Shown here: positions 50,185-61,857 of the stretch, piece by piece
Layout: every line of letters starts with the position of its first letter
How positions within the stretch are numbered: the first letter of the stretch is position 1
From: Monilinia fructicola
Taxonomy: Eukaryota > Ascomycota > Leotiomycetes > Helotiales > Sclerotiniaceae
Assembly (NCBI GenBank): GCA_008692225.1
Contig: VICG01000007.1
Location: forward strand, 2,018,501 to 2,082,500
Direction: 5' to 3'
Length of the DNA: 64,000 bases
The notes under the pieces: generated by a model
What the model was told of the DNA's origin: nothing
The model's input: only the letters and a program-made list of their open reading frames with translations
Databases searched by the model: none
Position numbers and translations under genes: made by a program

Positions 50185-51214
50185 TTGGGGGAGGGGAGGG
50201 GAGAGGAGAGGACGATGGCGTAGAGTCCAGAAAGTTTCTGAGGGGTAGAGAATCGTAAATACTGGATTTGATGCTTGCGTTGCATGGGATTGCGTTGGTT
50301 GGGCTTGCATTGCATATAATGAGGATGGAGGTGAGAATACAGTCGAAGAGCCATATACTCTATCTCGAATGTTCATAATTGATATTGGATCACAATTGCG
50401 ATTGGAATTGAAATTGGAATTTCTGCTCTTTATAAAGTTTTTCCTGGGGGGAGAGCGACGGACTGTAGGTACAGTACGCGAAGTGGAAACGTGGTACTGG
50501 GTATTTGTCACGTCTTGCTTTCTTTGTGCATATCGCGTTAGTTGGCGTAAGTTTTGTTTTTGTTATTCCTTCTTTCTTTCTGGTTTTGTTTTATTTTCTT
50601 TTCCTCTTGTCTTCTTGTTGTTAGGAGTGGGTGATGGGGGGTTAGGTGGAGGAGAAAATCATGAGTGTTGAGGGTTTTAAAATCGAAAGATTGCTTGGAT
50701 GGATGGCTGGATGGCTGGATGGATCGGTAAGAGCTTTGTTTGTCGATGGTGGGTAGAGGTGGAAGTTGATTCTTGGGTATGGAAGTTGGAGGGCCTTGGT
50801 GAGGAGTTGTTGGAGAGCGGTGATTGCAGAATAATTGGATCGTGGGATTATGGGATTCTGGAATATTGGTTATGGGATTTGGGTTTGGGAGCTTGAGTGT
50901 ATGGCTTCTTTACTTTTGTGACATTTCTTCGTGTTCATGTTGTTCATTGGAAAGGCAATGTTTTTCTTTCGGCTTTGTGGTCATGTATAAGAAGGGGATG
51001 GAAGGTCTGCCTCATGAGCTACTTGCTTCTTGAAGGTGGGTAGAAGGTGGGAGATCCCGCCGGCTCTTTGGATGAGTAAACAGAATCAAGATTTCTTCTT
51101 TATTTGGGCTTGTATATAGTCTTGTGAAGAGCTACGTTTCGTGTACTCTTAGTCGTCCTCGTGAATTCTGCACCGTAATTCTTCAGAATCAACCGAAACG
51201 CTTGATATGATACG
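50185..51214. other. Spacer between DUF202 and the coiled-coil array
   Basis: T-rich and G-rich simple sequence, for example GGATGGCT units at 50,697-50,725. No gene seen; the end of this region must contain the promoter of the first coiled-coil gene. Confidence 0.6.
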
Positions 51215-52380
51215 ATGGATTTCGCGGAAGACGAAGAGATGCTGAATTTGATCGCCAATGCATTGTTTCAAGTATGTAGCTTCGTCATGCCATTCTCTCT
51301 CTGCTCTGCGTCGTACAATAAAGCAACAGCTGACAAGATATCTAGGAAGAACTCATGATTGGCATGGCCGAAGATCAGGATGAGGATGACATCCCAATCA
51401 CCAGAATGACATCTCGACGACATATGCAGCGCATTCGCGAAGCGGCTCCTGATCACAGATCAGACACAGTAGCTCCCACACAGCCATCATCTATCGTGCA
51501 ACGGCCATCCAGCACCCCTTCCTATCGCAATTTAAGACGGGTACAGCGAGAGACGAGAGAGCGCCAAGAGCGAGAGAGAGATAATCGCTCGGGGGATCTT
51601 CACCATGAAAGAGATAGCGAGAAGGAGAATCGCACGAGAAATCCGCCCATGCCCGTAGATGGCACACCCTCGATTTCACAAGCTGAAAACGCCAAGCTCC
51701 GCAAAGAAAACAGGGAGTTAGAACTTGCACTTAAAGAAGCGAAGGATACGATAGCTCGACAGAAGGGTAAGATGCTTGGTGAGAAGGAGGAGGGCGAGAT
51801 GTTGGGGATGGAAATTGCATTGGAATTTGCGAGGGAGAGGGAGAAGCGGATGGATGTGATGGGGGATGTGAAACGGCTTGTTTCTGAGAGAGATACGCTT
51901 GAGGTGTGGCGGAAGTGGGGGAAAGGAATCCGGAAGATGGTGGAGGAGGAGCAGAGGAAATGGGGGAAAATTTTGGCGGAGGGGCAGGAGAGGAGGGGTA
52001 AGGAGAGAGTTGAGGATCGCAAGTATAGGGTAAGAGTGAAGAGAGGGGAGAATGGAATGCCTTACACGGTTTTTGAGCATGGGGATCCGCGTAATGATCT
52101 GTTGGATATGGATGAGATTTCGGATGCATATAAGTATTGGATGTTATGGGTGGTTGCGGAGGAAAAATATGGTGAGATGGTTAGGAAGAGGGAGATGGAT
52201 AGGAAGATGGAGGAGAGGAGGAAGCTGGAGGAAGAGAGGAATTCGGGAGAGGCGAGGAGGTTGAAAGAAGAAGCGAAGAAGCTGGAGGAAGCACGAAAGT
52301 TGGAGGAGGTGCAAGATTCGTGTGATGAGTCGAGTGAAGCTGAGATTGAGGTGTTGCCTGAGAATTGTAGACAAGCGTGA
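51215..52380 (+). CDS. Charged coiled-coil protein of unknown function, array member 1
   Basis: I do not recognise a domain. A 19-codon first exon (MDFAEDEEMLNLIANALFQ) is joined across a phase-0 intron (51272-51345, GTATGT donor) to a 345-codon exon beginning EELMIGMAEDQDEDD, for 363 residues. The middle is rich in Arg/Glu (RNLRRVQRETRERQERERD), then a helical segment QAENAKLRKENRELELALKE with clear heptads, LEVWRKWGKGIRKMVEEEQR, and a Lys/Glu-rich C-terminal coiled coil (KLEEARKLEEVQ). No signal peptide or membrane span. Exon layout and the LExWRxWxK block match the next gene, so the two are paralogues. It could be nuclear or cytoskeletal; nothing decides this. Confidence 0.75.
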
Positions 52381-52763
52381 GGATGGCTTACTGTGATCAT
52401 TGAGCTTTGAGAGATTTCAAACGTTATTGAGAAAAATTCGTTCTTCTGGCATGAGATGCTATCTTCAACTTGGAGTCCATTTGATCGAGTCGAGAACAGC
52501 TGCTGGATTCAACCGCTGTGATATTGCTGTCTTGTAGTTATGCAAGAATGTATGCACATCAGCTCATTCAGTCCATTACTTCGTGGTCTTTGAGGGAATT
52601 AATGAGATGGAACATTCAGGAATTAGCTTGTCATTGAAAGATTTGTCGATTTTGGCCTTTGTCCCAATCAACATTGGTACTTTCCTGGATATATAATCTA
52701 GATTACTGGAACTGGAAGTGGAACTGCAAGTCTACTCTGCAATAGTATGGAAGCGTTGAAATC
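52381..52763. promoter_or_regulatory. Spacer and promoter of array member 2
   Basis: A TATATAA-like element lies at about 52,690-52,696, some 70 bases before the ATG at 52764. Nothing else seen. Confidence 0.4.
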
Positions 52764-54040
52764 ATGATGGCTTCCTCAAAAGACGAACAAGACAGGCCAG
52801 AGTTTGACTCAATGATACTATCCGAAGTATGTATGCACCATCACCATCCCAACCCGTGTCTTCCTCCCTCGATTTCAAAGACCAAAACTAATCTCATATA
52901 TAGGATGAAATCATGGACTACGATGATTCCACAAATCCCAACGAAACCGAAGTCTCAGTCAACGAAACAACTCCAGAACAGCTTGCGCAGATCGCTCATT
53001 CTAATCCGCTTGTGCATAGACCTGCGGCGCATAACGTGCCGGCAACAAGAGATCTCTTTCCTCAATCTCCACATGCTACACAGATCCCCCATTCTATACC
53101 TCTCGTCCTGCGACCGGCCATGCCCGAGATTCCCGCGCAACAGCCATCCACCATCAAAGTACCACCTCGTACCCGGAACCTCTATCGCCACTTGAGACAG
53201 ATCCAGAAAGAGCGTCGCGAAAGGGAGAAGGAGAAGCGGGCAGAGCACGCGAGAAAGATTTCAAGGGGGCGTGAGAGAGAATCCGAGCGACGGCGGGAGA
53301 GAGCGCGTCGTGACGAAAGTGTGACGAGTGATGATTTCTACAATCGGTATATGGAGGTCGATCCGATATTGATCCGTCGACAGATTCAGTATCTCCATGT
53401 GGACCTGTATCGCTCGTGTGGCTCCCTGGAACAGTGGACTGAGATGAAGCCTCGTGATCAAGGTCGGATGCAAGTCTTACTGGAGGAGACTTTGATTAAA
53501 AAATTGGCTGCAGAACTTATCATCCAGAGAAAGAGAAAAACAAGAACTGTGGAGGATATCAAGGAACTAATGGGTCAGGAGCATAATGTTGAGGCGTGGC
53601 GAGAATGGGCGAAGAAAGTGGTAGACGAGGTGGATAAGGACCGGAAGGACTGGGAGGAGTGTAGGAAGAACAGGAAGCACAAGGAGCGGATGAAGGATGG
53701 GCAGGAGAGACCCCCAGAATATAGGACTTATCGTTCTTTCATTTGGGATCATGAGATCGATAGGGCTGTTGAGGAAGCGGAGCGAGAAGCTGAAAAGGAG
53801 GCTGAAAAGAAAGCTAAGAAAAAGGCTGAGGAGGATGAAATGGACGGAGTTAGATATGCAATGAGAGATATGTCAAGGGAAACGGCGCACGCAGAGGGGC
53901 TGGGAGGGTTGTGGAAAAGTGCCGTGGTATTTAGAGGCGAGGAAAAGCCGAAGAAGATGAGGCGTAAGAGTCCACGCAGTCGAAGGGAGAATGTGGAATC
54001 TGACATTGACTCAGAAGTGGAGTGGCATGATGAATCTTAG
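52764..54040 (+). CDS. Charged coiled-coil protein of unknown function, array member 2
   Basis: A 21-codon first exon (MMASSKDEQDRPEFDSMILSE), a phase-0 intron (52827-52903, GTATGT donor, AAACTAATC branch) and a second exon beginning DEIMDYDDSTN give 399 residues. Parallels with member 1: first-exon size, intron phase, the [DE]E[IL]M start of exon 2, an Arg/Glu block after a proline-rich region (RNLYRHLRQIQKERREREKE) and VEAWREWAKKVVDEVDKDRK against LEVWRKWGKGIRKMVEEEQR. The C-terminal part has a Glu/Ala/Lys coiled coil (about residues 300-325) and a basic segment (KPKKMRRKSPRSRRE) that could be a nuclear localisation signal. Frame intact. Function unknown. Confidence 0.77.
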
Positions 54041-54672
54041 CTGAGAGTTGAGCATACTGAGGGATAAGTCATGGAGGATGTTAAGGTACAAGGTACGGTC
54101 AAAAAGGATGCAGCGAGTGAGAAGATCCTTGCCAATTTTGCATTTTCCCACGTTATGTCTTGCAAAGAAACGATGTAAGACGATGAGATATGAGATGAGG
54201 ATGAAAGAAGGTGGGGAACATGTTCTAGAAGAACACTTTGCGAGCCTGTGAAGTTCACAAAGTCTGTCCGGAGAAAGTCGTTCTTCAGATATTTTATCTT
54301 CAATTTAAATGAACCCACGAGTTGGTTTCCCACCTTGCTGTATTTTTGCCTGATATGGACTTTGGCCACAACCCGAAGAATCAGTTCGTGATTGACATAC
54401 CGATCCGGCTTGTATCTGAATATTCTGGATTTGTTTAGATGAGACTTTCTATTGGAAGCCGTTGCGTTAAACAAAACTGTTCTGCGAACCACTCCTAACG
54501 TATGCGAATATATATATCCATTTTCTTCGCATTTCTAAACGGAAGGAACCTCCAATATCTGTCAACACCAGGGCATTCTGGATGATTCCCCTAGCCCCAG
54601 AAAATCATAATAAATATCCATCTTTTCGCCCATACTTCAAACTTCTTTTCAAACCTACGCCAGACTCCCAAG
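54041..54672. promoter_or_regulatory. Spacer and promoter of array member 3
   Basis: An ATATATATA element at 54,507-54,518 lies about 155 bases before the ATG at 54673. The plus-strand frame at 54,048-54,251 looks like a fortuitous continuation of purine-rich sequence; not called. Confidence 0.4.
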
Positions 54673-55182
54673 ATGACATTACCTCCCACTCAAAGCTGGT
54701 ACCCATCCCCCAACGACATCCAACCAAACCCCAACACTCCATTCCCAATACTCCCAGCCGAAGACCTCGATGTTCCCCTCACACCACTACAAGAACGGTA
54801 CAATGAATTTTGCGCCAAATTAGCCTATATCAAAAAAGCTAAAGAGCAAATCCATAATAGCGGATCAAGACTTTTCACAAAATTAGATGATGCAAGGATT
54901 ACGTTGAGTGAGCGTGGAGATAAAGGAAGGGATGGGAGAGAGAGGGCAAGAAGAGTAGTTGTGTTAGAGAAATTGGTGGCGGTTCACGAACGGTATTTTG
55001 AGAGTCTGAGTAAGTGTGAAGAAGAGTTAATGAAGAAGAAGGATACGCTAGAAGAGATTTTGAAGATTAGGGGATTGATTGTTGGGTATGGTGCTTCGAA
55101 TGAGAAACCCCAGGACGTCAGAGGTTGGTGGTTAGACCCGGCGGTGGTGGATGCAGTGGCGGGGAGTAGACCTGGCGAGTGA
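54673..55182 (+). CDS. Small coiled-coil protein of unknown function, array member 3
   Basis: A single-exon frame of 169 residues starting MTLPPTQSWYPSPNDIQPNP. A proline-rich N terminus (LPAEDLDVPLTPLQERY) precedes a helical core (FCAKLAYIKKAKEQIHNSG, VVVLEKLVAVHERYFESLSK, CEEELMKKKDTLEEILKIRG) with heptad spacing of Leu/Ile, and a short tail GWWLDPAVVDAVAGSRPGE. No signal peptide or membrane span. It is not obviously homologous to members 1 and 2 but shares small size, high charge, orientation and place. Coding status is supported by absence of simple repeats and by a TATA element upstream. Confidence 0.6.
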   Translation: MTLPPTQSWYPSPNDIQPNPNTPFPILPAEDLDVPLTPLQERYNEFCAKLAYIKKAKEQIHNSGSRLFTKLDDARITLSERGDKGRDGRERARRVVVLEKLVAVHERYFESLSKCEEELMKKKDTLEEILKIRGLIVGYGASNEKPQDVRGWWLDPAVVDAVAGSRPGE

Positions 55183-57055
55183 GAACTGGGTGACTTGAGA
55201 ATGGAGGTTTGGAGTGAGAGAGTAGAGAGAAAGGGGTGTATGCAGACAAATACCAATTCTTAACAGAAAGGCCTCATACTCTCGCAGACTGGTCTTAATA
55301 TCAAACTTTATGGCATTTTCAAATGGACAATAACTACTAAACTCTTTAGAGAGATAGCCAGGGAGCCTTGTATTATAAAAAGACAATCCGTTCAAGTGAC
55401 GTGTAGCGTGGTATAATTTGAGAAGTTAGGAGACCACGGCTAGGTATTGCTTTACATAACCGAAGATACTCATATACACTTCACTTCAGACGAGACTGAC
55501 ATTTGATATTCGGGCAAGCTTGTTGGGGCATGGGGTTGGTTAAAAATTGGGATCTTCAAGATCGATGAGAGAATGTCTAACATAGGGTATATGTGCGTAG
55601 GATAGTTGATTGACATGAATAAAAATATAATGGCAGATGTTTTATCGATACAAGCACATTATTGAGCAGCTAACCAAGTATGAGCAGATTTCTGTTCACA
55701 CAATTCTCAACTGTTCATGTTGTCACATAATTCGAATGTGATACCAGGTAAAGCAGCTGCTATTTGTCAATCACAAGTAACTTCAATCCTGCTAATTAAA
55801 TGTTAAGAACCAACAAACCAACAGACCTTCTGAATCTTTGTGGTGATTTCATATATCCATAAGTTTACATACCATTTATATGCAAATTTAAAGAAATTAC
55901 AACCCATGATCAGATGGAGAAGCTTAGGCACAATAAAAACATGGAAGCGCGACAAACCCACGAAGCGAGCCAACACCATGAAGCGAGACGACTACAACAA
56001 CAACAACATCAAACTCATCATCCAATCATCTAAGCTTCATCCACTTTATTACCTCCAAAGATTCACTCTCTTCTTATCCTCACTCAAAAGAATCAAAAAC
56101 ACAATCCATGGATATGCAAAATAGCAAAACATTACACCGGTATCAACACCGACTTGGCCCACCTCTGACGAGGTGGAAATGTCCCACACCCGAGAGCAAG
56201 CTCACAGATACGTAACTAACTCTCAAAGCTTGGTAGAGGTGTTCTAAGCCTCAATGCACACACGAAGTTCGAATGGGGCAGGATTGACTACCGAATGCAA
56301 TGGTAAACCATTGCACCACCCTCCCCTCCGCACCATATCGGCCGGATAGTATACTTGGACGACGTTAATTTAAGACATATATGGCAGATAAAGGTAGTGA
56401 ATATGAATTTCTTCGGGGAGATGACATGGCTTGGGATGCCATAGAATTGTGGTTTCATCGTTTTCACAATGCGCTTGACACTGTGAAGCAAATTCGCCAA
56501 GTTAAAACTAACATGTTCATCATTATCTTGCTTTATTAGTATATTGTTTTATCTCTAACAACTGCGATTATCGATTCGTTCTAGTATCCATGGATCTGAT
56601 AGTCTTCTGAGTTTGGTATCATATCCTTCCATGGCATCTGGATTCCGACTATATTGCGTTACAAGCAGAAGTTCTACAAGGATGCGAGAGATACCATTAT
56701 GGCTTGTAATTATGTATATATATGAATCTAGAAGTCAATGATGAAAGTCTGGCAGGTTGATTAGAATTACACCATATTCTAGTGAACTTGTGGTGAGAGA
56801 TATACAAATAAGTCATAATGGCCAACGATCCAGTTGAGAAGTATCACCATCCTTCAGCACATTAATTTCTACATTTTAGAAGAATCAAATCCCTTAAAAA
56901 TCTATCGATACCTGTCAATGTCCTCAAGCTTCACTGGTTCAATAAAAGTTTAAGTGTTTCATATTGACCTTGACCACAAAGTCTCGGTCCAGACATCGAA
57001 ATGATAAGATACCTCAATCCCCTCCGACAATCCTACTATCAGCTGTATCGTTCGT
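55183..57055. other. Spacer within the coiled-coil array
   Basis: No gene seen. It has two ATCCATGGAT palindromes (56,104 and 56,586) and an 18-base perfect hairpin, GCAATGGTAAACCATTGC, at 56,297-56,314 near TTCGAA (56,269-56,274), discussed as a possible SINE remnant. Confidence 0.5.
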
Positions 57056-57469
57056 TTACATTGGAAGCTCATGGTACATAGCTCTCGATATTGTCTCACT
57101 TCCAACGATTATGCTCAATACTCTCTCAGCAGATTCCGCCCTATCTCTCTGCCATTCCATCAAGCGTTTCAACTCTTCGGCTATGCTCCTCAAACTTTTC
57201 ATCCTACCACTCACGTCTTCCATCCTTTCTATTCCCTCTGTCTTGAGGAGCCCTTCCCATGCCGCTAGTTTCTTCTCAGCCTTCTCGCGTATATTCTTCT
57301 CTATCTCGTGTTCCAATATCTGCAACTCCAATGACAATTCTCTTGTTTTGATCGTTTAGTGAAGTTTATCACGCTCATCCATGATACCAATCAGGGCATC
57401 GGTCTTGATGCGTGGCCTGGATGGATCCGAGTAGTCGACGAACTCTGCGATGACAGCTCTGGAAGACAT
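57056..57469 (-). pseudogene. Coiled-coil gene of the array with an in-frame stop, array member 4
   Basis: An ATG at 57469 opens MSSRAVIAEFVDYSDPSRPR and continues to MDERDKLH, then meets TAA at 57,356-57,358. The same frame continues without another stop for 100 codons: TIKTRELSLELQILEHEIEK, NIREKAEKKLAAWEGLLKTE, VSGRMKSLRSIAEELKRLM, to HELPM and a stop at 57056. The downstream part is a strong coiled coil and clearly of the same kind as the upstream part, so a single stop interrupts a 137-codon frame. A C-to-T change (CAA to TAA, Gln to stop) is the simplest cause. No intron with proper signals can remove it. Function unknown. Confidence 0.55.
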
Positions 57470-57856
57470 TGCAATTTGTGAAATGGGATAATGCAGAAAT
57501 ATCGAAGCCAGGGCCGGCTTGGGGGTTTATCTAAAGACTGAGTATTCTTGTCTATCAAAAACTGCTTACATTATGTCCCTCTTTGTGTTATATTGGGTAG
57601 AATCTTACTTGGCCCTTTGAGAGTCTCACGATCTGTTTTTGAGGATCGAAGCAGAGAGAGCTTTCTTCTATCTACTTAGAATATCGTAGATATGCTCTGG
57701 CATACTTCGCATTACTTCTACGACTAGCCATGTTGTATATGGGAAATTCATGTTGCTCTAAGTCTTCATATATTTCCTTTCTTTCAGATAGCTGACAGAC
57801 AGCCTCAACAATCAAGCACAAACCACATTAGAAAGAATAACGGCCAGTATGCAAAC

Positions 57857-58585
57857 ATGTGTTTCCCAACTTACGTCAAGGTACGCTTAAACTAGCAGAT
57901 ATTCCCCCTGTTTTCTATTTCAGTCATCAAAACCCAACAAGCTCATACAAAAGAACTAACACCAATCCAGTACACCTTCAGCTCACAGAACAGCGAATAC
58001 AGTTACGAATTACATAATGAAGCACCGCTCAATGAGCCCAATCCCCCTGAAACCCCCCAAAACCCTACGCCATGCTGTCCCAAAGTCATACAAGACGCTT
58101 TCGAGGCTCTGACGACATGGGAAACGACGTTAGAACGCCTGGAAGATCTAATCTACCGCTGTACGAACCTGAGATGTGGACTACCCACAAACGATTCCTG
58201 GTTGAATATCACGGCTGTGAATCTCTTGGCGAAAGCATCCAGGGAGAACAGCGAGAGGTTACTATTGTCTCTGAGAGCATGTGTAGACCACTTCGATAGA
58301 AATGGGGATCAAGCGAGAAGGGTGGGTTTTCAGAAGACTGTTGACTGGATGGAGTTGCACCTATACGATTTGGGAAGCGAGGCATTCAAGACGGGGAAAC
58401 AGATTATAAAGCTGTTGAAGCTCCCGATATACCATGGGGAGGCAGAAGAAGGAGATCTCAAAACGGAGGAGTTGAGAAATAAGAAGGGGGAGCTTCAAAT
58501 TTATTTGAGGGCTTTGAAAGAGGTGGGGGAGGAAGTGGTAGGTCAACTACAAGAAACGGTGGCTGACTCAAAACTCAATATATGA
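57857..58585 (+). CDS. Small protein of unknown function with tiny first exon, array member 5
   Basis: An 8-codon first exon (MCFPTYVK) joins through a phase-0 intron (57881-57970, GTACGC donor, GAACTAACACC branch, CCAG acceptor) to a 205-codon exon starting YTFSSQNSEYSYELHNEAP, for 212 residues. A Pro-rich linker (NEPNPPETPQNPTPCC) is followed by helices VIQDAFEALTTWETTLERLE, LLAKASRENSERLLLSLRAC, VDHFDRNGDQARRVGFQK and ELQIYLRALKEVGEEVVGQL. Four cysteines (CC, YRC, LRC) occur in the middle. No signal peptide. The frame is clean and the intron well formed, which supports a real gene, but no family is recognised. Confidence 0.65.
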
Positions 58586-59717
58586 GAGACTGGACTTCAT
58601 GGATGGGTAGATTAGTTTGCTCCCTCTCAAACATTTATTTGAATCCACAAAAAGTACCAAGGAAAGGATTAAAATTCCTCCAAGTCCTTTTCAAGTCCCC
58701 CATATTCTCTGACCGTTTTTCATAGTCGACCTTTTGCGATTAGCTAACAAGGCGTTAATTATATAAGAAAAGCTAGACACTTCCACATCCACTCTCCTTT
58801 TCGCATCGACAATCCGACCGACAAAAGAAAAAGTCTCAAGTGAACACCAGGAATAGTCTCACCAAAATTCAAGAATCCCGGCTCAAAAGTTCAAGCCTTG
58901 TAGAAAAGACAGGTACATGTGCATAGTTTCACCTTCTTTCCCCCCAATTCAAAGCTTCCTTTACATACAGACCTACGAACCAACACTTCTACCACCCCAT
59001 ACTGAAAACCAATAGATAGCTCATATCTACTATCCAAGTCCTGCTGTCACCAGGTAGGTGGTGACTCTTCATCTTTTTCACGGACTTAACGCTTAATGAA
59101 TCCCATCTTTCCACTATATCTCTGGTATCTACTTGATGATGTAGCCAACTACTCCTGGATCCCCCTTCACCCTTCCATTCATCAAACAAATGCGATATAT
59201 CCTATTCCCAACTAAGAGGAGTGAAAAGGGGATGATCCCTTCCCGATCAACTAATCCTGTCTTCAATGCATGCAATCTTGCAGACGGAAAGAGTCGAAAG
59301 TATTGAGAGGGTCGTTGGTTAACGCATATAAACACTCTGAGCAAATACATATCCGGGGGCATCATCATATTTGAGAAATTGGGTAAGATGCTACTGCTTT
59401 GGCTATAACTCTTGTTCCGCACTATTGGGGATATTCTGGACTCTGTATAAAGAGTATGCTCTGCTGGTTTGGTCCTAATCCTCGAATCTTATGTATTTCC
59501 GCTAGAGCCAGGACCCTGCGGGCTTCAGTAAACGTGAAAGGTGCGCTTGCATTCTTGACCACTATCTAGAAGGTCATGAAATTTGATCCAACGATGATCT
59601 TGTTCCTTAATTTTGATCTATTAAAGCCGAAACATGCTGTCGCTGAATAATACAAATCGATTCCGGATCGTATTCCTTTTCTATTCCCGTGAACTTAATC
59701 ATTTACTTGACATCATT
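58586..59717. other. Spacer downstream of array member 5
   Basis: 3' flanks of two convergent genes. Some pyrimidine-rich sequence (58,780-58,960). No gene seen. Confidence 0.65.
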
Positions 59718-61857
59718 CTAGATGCCCTTCCTTTTTCCAAATCCCATCATGATTCTAATTTCTAGCCAGAAAGAAATGTGCTTCTCAGCTACACTCGCTT
59801 CGTAAGCATCAATAGTTGGTCGTTCCCAAACAAGATCTGCTTCCTCCGGCTTTACTACTTTAGTCTTCTTGAAGACTTTCCATCCAGTGTAGAGAATTGG
59901 ACAGACAAATACCATGGTATAGTAGGAGAAGAACGTTCGGTATCCCACCCTAAATTTGATCAGTATTGTCACTTTATTGATGAAAAAGGTAGAGGAAAGG
60001 ATGGGTAGAAAGATCAGCAAACTTACATCCCGGCAAAAGTGTAGTGTATCCATAACACCCAACCGTAATGATCATTGCTGCAAGCCCAGCCCATGCACAA
60101 TAAGGCTGCCACCATCCTACATAAGGCAAAGTATTTCTGTCAATACCCTGTACTTTCAATGCTCGAAAGAAGAATATGTATATAGTACACATGCAAATAT
60201 AATCTATAATTTGTGAGGCTTCGGTAAGATTTGCAAGCCAAGTAATGACTTGTGCGGAACTGCTGCCTACGGCAAGAAAACTCAGGAATGGAAAGATCAT
60301 AGTGACACCAAAACAGTATATGGGAACACCAGATTTGGTGCATTTGCGGAGGAACTGCGGGGCATGCCCATCGAGCGAGAGACTGTATAGCGTACGACAT
60401 GCGCAGTAGCTTTTACGGTGTTAGCATCTTTCGGTATTCGATCACGTAAGAACAGAGGATAACCTACACATAAGAATTACCAGCGGAGAAGATACTTGTC
60501 ACAAGCAATGCATTAGTGACATGCGGAAGAACTCCAATTCCTAAGTTTTGCATGGCAATGACATAAGGGCTCGAAGCTGCAGTACCGGTTTCCGACCCAC
60601 CCCCAGCGAGGATAGCGATCAATTTTTTGTCGTTATATGGGATGACAATTCCGCATGCTAAGGCTCCACCAATGAAGAAAACTCCAAAGCGCCAGTAAAT
60701 CGTCTTGAAAGCTCGTTTGAGATTTTTACGGGGATGCGCTGCCTCTCCCGACATCATGGCAATGTATTCTTGAGTAAGGTTAGGATTTTAGCCCTTTAGA
60801 ATTTTCCAACGCAGCTTTAGCACAGTTTTGACTCACCAGGTCCAACAATCGTAAATGCGGCTTTCCATAATGCGGCAAGAAATCCTTCAAATCTCCCCAA
60901 TGATCCCGTGGTGACATATTCGGCAAAAGCACCCTACAGATCATTGATAAGCTTAAGAGGGATTTGGAGAACAAGGAGTGACTTACAGGCTCTCTCCAGT
61001 AGCGAAACCCATAAGCGTCATGCTTTGGATTTCCTCCGACCATTGTGATGAATGTAAAGGAGAATATCATAGCTATCAAGACCACCTTTCCACCAGAGAG
61101 CCAAAACTCACTCTCTCCATACCATTTGACAGCAAACAGATTAATGACACTATTTCGGTCAGAATTAGACATATCAATACCAGGCATACTTACCCATAGA
61201 GAAAGATACATGCCGCACAAACTGCTGCTAATGGTATATTATCACTATCTCAATGCGTCAGATATCTTCATGTGTGGTCATCAAATTGAAGGAGTCACAA
61301 GATGCATACCTCCAGAACGTCAAAACCAGGTTCAACGCACTAATCTCCCATGGAATCAACACTGCCTCTAGAATCAGATCCTCATTAGCACCTGTCTCCA
61401 TATTCCACACTTTCTAACTAGCAACTGAACAATACTCACCATAAAGGAAGAAGTTCCATCCTAACATAAACCCAAACGCCTCATCCACCCATTTACTCCC
61501 CATTCTTACAAAACTCCCACTAACCGGCATAAATACCGACATTTCAGCCATGCAATTGTTAACTAACCCAAGAAAACAACTGTATACGATAAAAGCGATG
61601 AACAAAGACCCTGGTCCACCTTGTGTAAGCCCAGATCCAATTGATACAAATAAAGCTGTTCCAATTGAACCGCCGATTGTGACCATTTGGATCTGTCTTC
61701 CAGAAAGACGTCGTTTGAGATCGTCAACATTTTCAAGGATAACTCCCTCGTTTTCGCTTTCATCGCGAGAATAGTTTGGAAGGTTTTGTTCACCATATCC
61801 GGCTGATCCTTTGGACTCTTTGGGATAACCTGTCACGGGACTGGACTTTTCTTCCAT
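59718..61857 (-). CDS. AAT-family amino acid permease (APC superfamily), one apparent frameshift
   Basis: Proton-coupled plasma-membrane uptake of amino acids, by family. Eight exons: 61857-61440, 61367-61310, 61244-61194, 61149-60987, 60933-60837, 60768-60468, 60409-60027 and 59949-59718, with CTAAC-type branch sites. The cytosolic N terminus is followed by LKRRLSGRQIQMVTIGGSIG and TALFVSIGSGLTQGGPG, MAEMSVFMPVSGSFVRMGSK, NLFAVKWYGESEFWLS, MMSGEAAHPRKNLKRAFKTI, GIVIPYNDKKL, and RTLYSLSLDGHAPQFLRKCT, the typical order of fungal permeases, with about twelve membrane spans. In the last exon one base appears to be missing near 59,939 (between WWDT and TFFSYYTMVF). With it restored the protein has 567 residues. 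Substrate specificity is not evident. Confidence 0.92.

Noticed and set aside
51600..52400. Several minus-strand frames of 76-140 codons opposite coiled-coil member 1
   Set aside because: Antisense of Glu/Lys/Arg-rich coding sequence yields Ser/Leu/Pro frames; the plus-strand gene has a proper intron and start.
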